Shown: positions 5,837 through 8,765 of the stretch, in pieces | How the letters are laid out: each line of letters opens with the position of its first letter | How positions within the stretch are numbered: position 1 is the stretch's first letter | DNA from: an uncultured Coriobacteriaceae bacterium | Lineage (GTDB): Bacteria > Actinomycetota > Coriobacteriia > Coriobacteriales > Eggerthellaceae | DNA length: 8,765 nucleotides | Direction: 5' to 3' | Assembly (NCBI GenBank): GCA_902767025.1 | Contig: CACXFZ010000183.1 | Location: 1-8,765, forward strand | The notes under the pieces: model-generated | Told to the model about the DNA's origin: nothing | Seen by the model: the letters and a program-made list of their open reading frames with translations, nothing else | The model's database searches: none | Made by a program: the position numbers and the translations under genes

Positions 5837-7474
5837 CTACGCGACGACCTGCTCCGCCTTGTCTTTGTGTTCGGTCTTCTGTACCTCGGCCGCAAGCTCA
5901 TCTTTATGCTCCTTGTCCTCGATTGCAGCTTGCACGATGTCGCCGATCACGTTGACGATGTTTTGCGCACTGCCCAAGAACGCTTCCGAATAGATGGCCA
6001 CGCAGAGCAGCTCGTTTGAGTTGAAGAACATGATGATGATCAGGGTGCCGATGAGGATGCTGCCCGGCTGGTTGGGTGCGCCGTACGACAGCAGCACGAC
6101 CAGCGCCCCCAAGCCGATCAGGCCGAGCCAGGAAACGCTTGTGCCCGTGAGGAAGACGAAAGCCACCGCGAAGAACATGATGATGAAGCAGTTGCCGTCC
6201 AGGTTGATCTGGGCAAGCACAGGCAGGTTGCGCTCGAGCAGCGACCGATCCATCCCGTAGACGCGGGAGCAGTACCTGATGTTGTACGGCGTGGCGTTGA
6301 TGGCGGAGCCTATCTTGACGTTCTCGCGGAGCAGGGGAACCAGCTTGCGCACGAAGGGGATGACCTGGATGCCGTGCGCTCGCAGCCTGATGGCGTACGA
6401 GGCGAACAGCAGCAGCAGGGAGACGTTGACCATGAGACAGTATCCCACGATGTCGACGAAGGCCCTGGTGCCCGAATCGAGCAACACGTCGAGTATGGCG
6501 AAGAAGCAGAAGAAGGGCAGGACGGCAAGCACGAGGCGCAGCATGCGGGAGAACAGCGCGTAGCAGGCCATCATCGACTGCCTGAGCAGGTCGAAGTGCT
6601 TGCCTGCCGAGCACATGGCGTACGTCACGAGCAGCGCCACGACCATCAGGGGAACGGGAAGGATGGCCTCGAAAGGTGCGAAGATGCTCGGTTCCACCAG
6701 CGAGCTGACGATATCCGAAAACGCACGGTCGATGTGTCCGACGAATACGGGGTCGGTGCCTTGCGTCTTGGCGAAGTGGACGCCGGAGATGATGAGGCCT
6801 GCGGACGCGAGTATTATCGCGAGCACGGACGTCGCAAGGGTCTTCAGCTGGAGGCTCTGCATGCCGGAGCTGCGCTGCGAAACCACGTAGGTGTCCGTCA
6901 GGTTCTTGAGCAGCGAGAAGAACGTCATGGGCGTGCCCACCATCAGCACGGCATTCGTGTACAGCTTCTCGATGGGGAAGATGTACGAATTGAGCAGCGT
7001 GACCTGCGCTTCCGGGCTGATCAGGTAAGCCAGGGGGATGTAGACGAGCGTGGCGAGCAGGGAGGCCACCAGGCAGGCGAACAGGGATGTGCGGAAGCTT
7101 CTGCTCGCGGTGATGCTGATGAGGTTGTAGCCGGAGAAATAGCTGTAGTCCAGCTTGTCGTCGTGCCCCTTCAGCAACCGGTCTTCGATGGAGTCCTTTC
7201 CGTCCTCGTACGGGGCGAACAGCCGCCCTTCGAATCCGATCTTGATGCTGAAGTCGCCGATCTTGCTGTCGCCGGTGACGTCCAGATCCGTCTCCTCGTC
7301 CAGCCCCCAGTCGACGAGCTTCTGCATCAGGGCTTCGAAGACCAGCAGCGTTTCGTAGGCGGTTTCACGGTCGATGTCTTTTCGTTGGAGCAGGCTTTCG
7401 GCGTAGTCGTACGCGTCTCCGAAGTCGCCGTCTTCGATCCTGAAGGTTCGTGTCTCTTTTTTCCTCCTGGCCAT
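5837..7474 (-). CDS. Dicarboxylate/amino acid:cation symporter family protein with extra N-terminal domain
   Basis: A 545-residue membrane protein. Residues from about 127 to 520 match the glutamate/dicarboxylate symporter (GltP, Glt-Ph) fold: several hydrophobic helices (about 128-151, 168-188, 211-232, 270-289, 311-332, 340-362), a TP-containing hairpin near 389-400, NLDGN at 424-428 for the family NMDGT sodium motif, SYGAPNQPGS (463-472) for hairpin 2, and NVIGD at 508-512 for the last helix. The Asp and Arg of that helix that hold acidic substrates in Glt-Ph align with Gly501 and Gln504, so the substrate is probably not glutamate, aspartate or a C4-dicarboxylate. The first 125 residues are soluble and absent from usual 400-440 residue members. 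Residues 39-91 resemble a worn RsbW/SpoIIAB-type ATPase domain. The C-terminal 25 residues are highly charged. ATG 7474 has no Shine-Dalgarno upstream, but TATCGT lies six bases before it, so the mRNA may be leaderless. The frame stays open upstream across the divergent gene by chance. Confidence 0.88.
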   Translation of the reverse strand: MARRKKETRTFRIEDGDFGDAYDYAESLLQRKDIDRETAYETLLVFEALMQKLVDWGLDEETDLDVTGDSKIGDFSIKIGFEGRLFAPYEDGKDSIEDRLLKGHDDKLDYSYFSGYNLISITASRSFRTSLFACLVASLLATLVYIPLAYLISPEAQVTLLNSYIFPIEKLYTNAVLMVGTPMTFFSLLKNLTDTYVVSQRSSGMQSLQLKTLATSVLAIILASAGLIISGVHFAKTQGTDPVFVGHIDRAFSDIVSSLVEPSIFAPFEAILPVPLMVVALLVTYAMCSAGKHFDLLRQSMMACYALFSRMLRLVLAVLPFFCFFAILDVLLDSGTRAFVDIVGYCLMVNVSLLLLFASYAIRLRAHGIQVIPFVRKLVPLLRENVKIGSAINATPYNIRYCSRVYGMDRSLLERNLPVLAQINLDGNCFIIMFFAVAFVFLTGTSVSWLGLIGLGALVVLLSYGAPNQPGSILIGTLIIIMFFNSNELLCVAIYSEAFLGSAQNIVNVIGDIVQAAIEDKEHKDELAAEVQKTEHKDKAEQVVA

Positions 7475-7480
7475 GTACCT

Positions 7481-7489
7481 ACGATAGCA
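7481..7489 (-). promoter_or_regulatory. Possible leaderless promoter of the symporter gene
   Basis: Read leftwards, TGC-TATCGT (7489-7481) is an extended -10 motif ending six bases before the ATG at 7474, so transcription would begin at or next to the start codon. No -35 box is clear. An alternative is TATTAT on the same strand at 7572-7567, which would give a leader of about 90 nt but still no Shine-Dalgarno sequence. Confidence 0.3.
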
Positions 7490-7564
7490 CAATGCGGTGG
7501 CAAGGTGCACCCATGAGAGCCCAAGGCGCGGGCAGTGGGAGCGCACGCAATATTCGAGTGTGTG

Positions 7565-7570
7565 TATAAT
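7565..7570 (+). promoter_or_regulatory. Consensus -10 box, possible leaderless promoter of modB fusion
   Basis: TATAAT at 7565-7570 is a perfect -10 hexamer. It ends six bases before the ATG at 7577, so the transcript is predicted to begin at the A of the start codon. No Shine-Dalgarno sequence fits before this ATG. No good -35 box is seen, so an activator may be needed. The 8-bp word ATAATACC occurs at 7566-7573 and again at 7583-7590, 17 bp apart, around the predicted start. A ModE box of the E. coli type is not recognisable. Confidence 0.5.
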
Positions 7571-7576
7571 ACCGAT

Positions 7577-8765
7577 ATGAGAATAATACCTGCCAGCATC
7601 CTCGCCACTGTGCTCGTCGCCTGTGCGCTCGCGTTTCCCGCCGTCGCACTTGCCGATGGTCGGGTGCACGTGTCTGCGGACGGTGCGGCCGCCCTGGTCG
7701 ACGATGCCCCGTTCGCACTCGAGGGTTTCGAGCGGGCGAGCGCGGGCAGCAACCGCCCCGTCGAAGACGAGTACTGCGGGTTCGGTTACTACATAGGTCA
7801 GAAGCCGACCGATCTTATGTACGTGGCAACGCAAGACCACGTGGTCGTCTACGTGGACCGCGATGCCGCCGCGCAGGCGGGCATCGACCCGCAGCAAGAG
7901 GCGGACCAGGCCGCGTTGAAGGAATGCCTGCGGGAGCTGGATGCGGCCAACCTGAGCGGCGGGTACGGCATCGGCGCCGACGCGCAATGGCACTTCACCA
8001 CCGAGCGGGAAATCGATGTCGACGGCGTGCTGTTCCAGTTCGACAGGCAGGCAAGCGACGGCAAGAGCTACAACTTCGTCATCGGCGCCGACGGGTCGGA
8101 CATCACCGATGCCGCAAACCCGCTGTACGGCAAGCCCACCCACGCATGCTTCGCGCGCATCGTCCCGGCCGAAGGGGTGGTGCTGGCTGCGGAAGCGAGC
8201 TGGTGGGAGCAGGCCGGCACGTTTCTGACCACGCTGAACTGGTCGCCCTTGTGGATCACGCTGAAGACCACCGGCACCGCCATCGTCTTCATCTTCATCC
8301 TGGGGCTGCTCGCGGCGTACGGCACCTTGCATGTGGGCAACCGCACCCGCGACATCCTGGACACCGTCTTCACCATCCCGATGGTGCTGCCGCCCACCGT
8401 GTGCGGCTTCCTGCTGCTGCTGGCGCTGGGCAACAACACGGCGTTCGGACGCTTCTTCAGCGACGTGCTGCTCTTCCCGCTCACGTTCAGCTGGCAGGCT
8501 ACCGTCATCGCGGCGGTGGTCGTGGCCTTCCCGCTGATGTACCGCAGCGCGCGCGGCGCCTTCGAGAACCTGGACCCGAACATGCTGGATGCGGCGCGCA
8601 CGCTGGGATGGAGCGAGGCGAAGGTGTTCTTCAGGCTGATGCTGCCGCTGTCGTGGAGCAGCATCGCCGCCGGCACCGTGCTCGCCTTCGCCCGCGCGCT
8701 CGGCGAGTTCGGCGCCACGCTGTTTTTGGCCGGCAACTACCTCGGCATCACGCGCACCATCCCCA
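7577..8765 (+). CDS. modB: ModB-type molybdate ABC permease with N-terminal extracytoplasmic domain, 3' end outside window
   Basis: The frame opens at ATG 7577 and runs off the right edge after 396 codons. Residues 1-26 are a signal peptide with a likely cut after AVALA; an alternative lipobox, LVAC, ends at Cys16. Residues 27-215 are a soluble domain with Cys67, Cys116 and Cys191 that I cannot assign. From about 218 the protein is a molybdate permease: NWSPLWITLKTTGTA (221-235) as the usual ModB opening, membrane helices near 229-251, 263-285 and 303-325, VFTIPMVLPPTVCGF (264-278), the ABC-coupling EAA loop LDAARTLGWSEAKVFFRLML (337-356), and the hallmark FARALGEFGATLFLAGN (371-387). ModB imports molybdate or tungstate with a ModA receptor and a ModC ATPase, which are not in view. 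Normal ModB proteins have about 220-280 residues and no such domain, so this is a fusion. The visible permease ends just after the hallmark, so about 60 residues are probably missing. Confidence 0.92.
   Translation, partial: MRIIPASILATVLVACALAFPAVALADGRVHVSADGAAALVDDAPFALEGFERASAGSNRPVEDEYCGFGYYIGQKPTDLMYVATQDHVVVYVDRDAAAQAGIDPQQEADQAALKECLRELDAANLSGGYGIGADAQWHFTTEREIDVDGVLFQFDRQASDGKSYNFVIGADGSDITDAANPLYGKPTHACFARIVPAEGVVLAAEASWWEQAGTFLTTLNWSPLWITLKTTGTAIVFIFILGLLAAYGTLHVGNRTRDILDTVFTIPMVLPPTVCGFLLLLALGNNTAFGRFFSDVLLFPLTFSWQATVIAAVVVAFPLMYRSARGAFENLDPNMLDAARTLGWSEAKVFFRLMLPLSWSSIAAGTVLAFARALGEFGATLFLAGNYLGITRTIP

Noticed and set aside
7479..7514. Eleven-codon upstream frame (MGAPCHRIVLS) ending just before the symporter ATG
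   Set aside because: It has no ribosome site, would not be transcribed if the gene is leaderless, and has no attenuator-like composition.
7475..8332. Leftward extension of the symporter reading frame, giving an 831-residue frame antisense to the modB fusion
   Set aside because: The extra part lacks any membrane-protein or domain character, lies antisense to a clear signal peptide-permease gene, and the natural start at 7474 begins a sensible protein.

Overview
The window is GC-rich chromosomal DNA. Its gene content (a bile salt hydrolase, a citramalate-based isoleucine pathway and a molybdate permease) together with its codon use suggests a gut actinobacterium, most likely class Coriobacteriia (Eggerthella/Slackia/Gordonibacter-like). 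That placement is inference from gene types and style; no marker gene fixes it. Nine protein-coding genes are supported, two of them cut by the window edges. I see no RNA gene, insertion sequence, CRISPR array or convincing intrinsic terminator.

Left part (1-2772): the start of a secreted protein runs leftwards off the edge. A 365-bp divergent intergenic region separates it from a rightward RimJ/RimL-type acetyltransferase. This intergenic region holds the most unusual feature of the window: twelve direct copies of a GTCGC(G) core at a strict 11-12 bp pitch with unrelated spacers, followed by two inverted copies at the same pitch. A palindrome over the -10 box of the acetyltransferase lies further right. 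Next comes a bile salt hydrolase gene with its own promoter and a leader that can fold over its ribosome binding site, followed closely by a second GNAT acetyltransferase.

Middle part (2883-5789): a three-gene rightward operon encodes ilvE (branched-chain aminotransferase), cimA (citramalate synthase) and a YerC/TrpR-family DNA-binding protein. CimA makes the first committed intermediate of threonine-independent isoleucine synthesis and IlvE performs the last transamination, so the operon is a branched-chain amino acid unit that carries a candidate regulator.

Right part (5837-8765): a leftward divergent member of the glutamate/dicarboxylate symporter superfamily has an extra N-terminal cytoplasmic domain. 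Divergent from it is a rightward ModB-type molybdate permease with a signal peptide and an unrecognised extracytoplasmic domain fused in front of the permease, running off the right edge. Both genes lack an upstream Shine-Dalgarno sequence, and each has a -10-like box exactly 6 nt before its ATG, so both may be leaderless.
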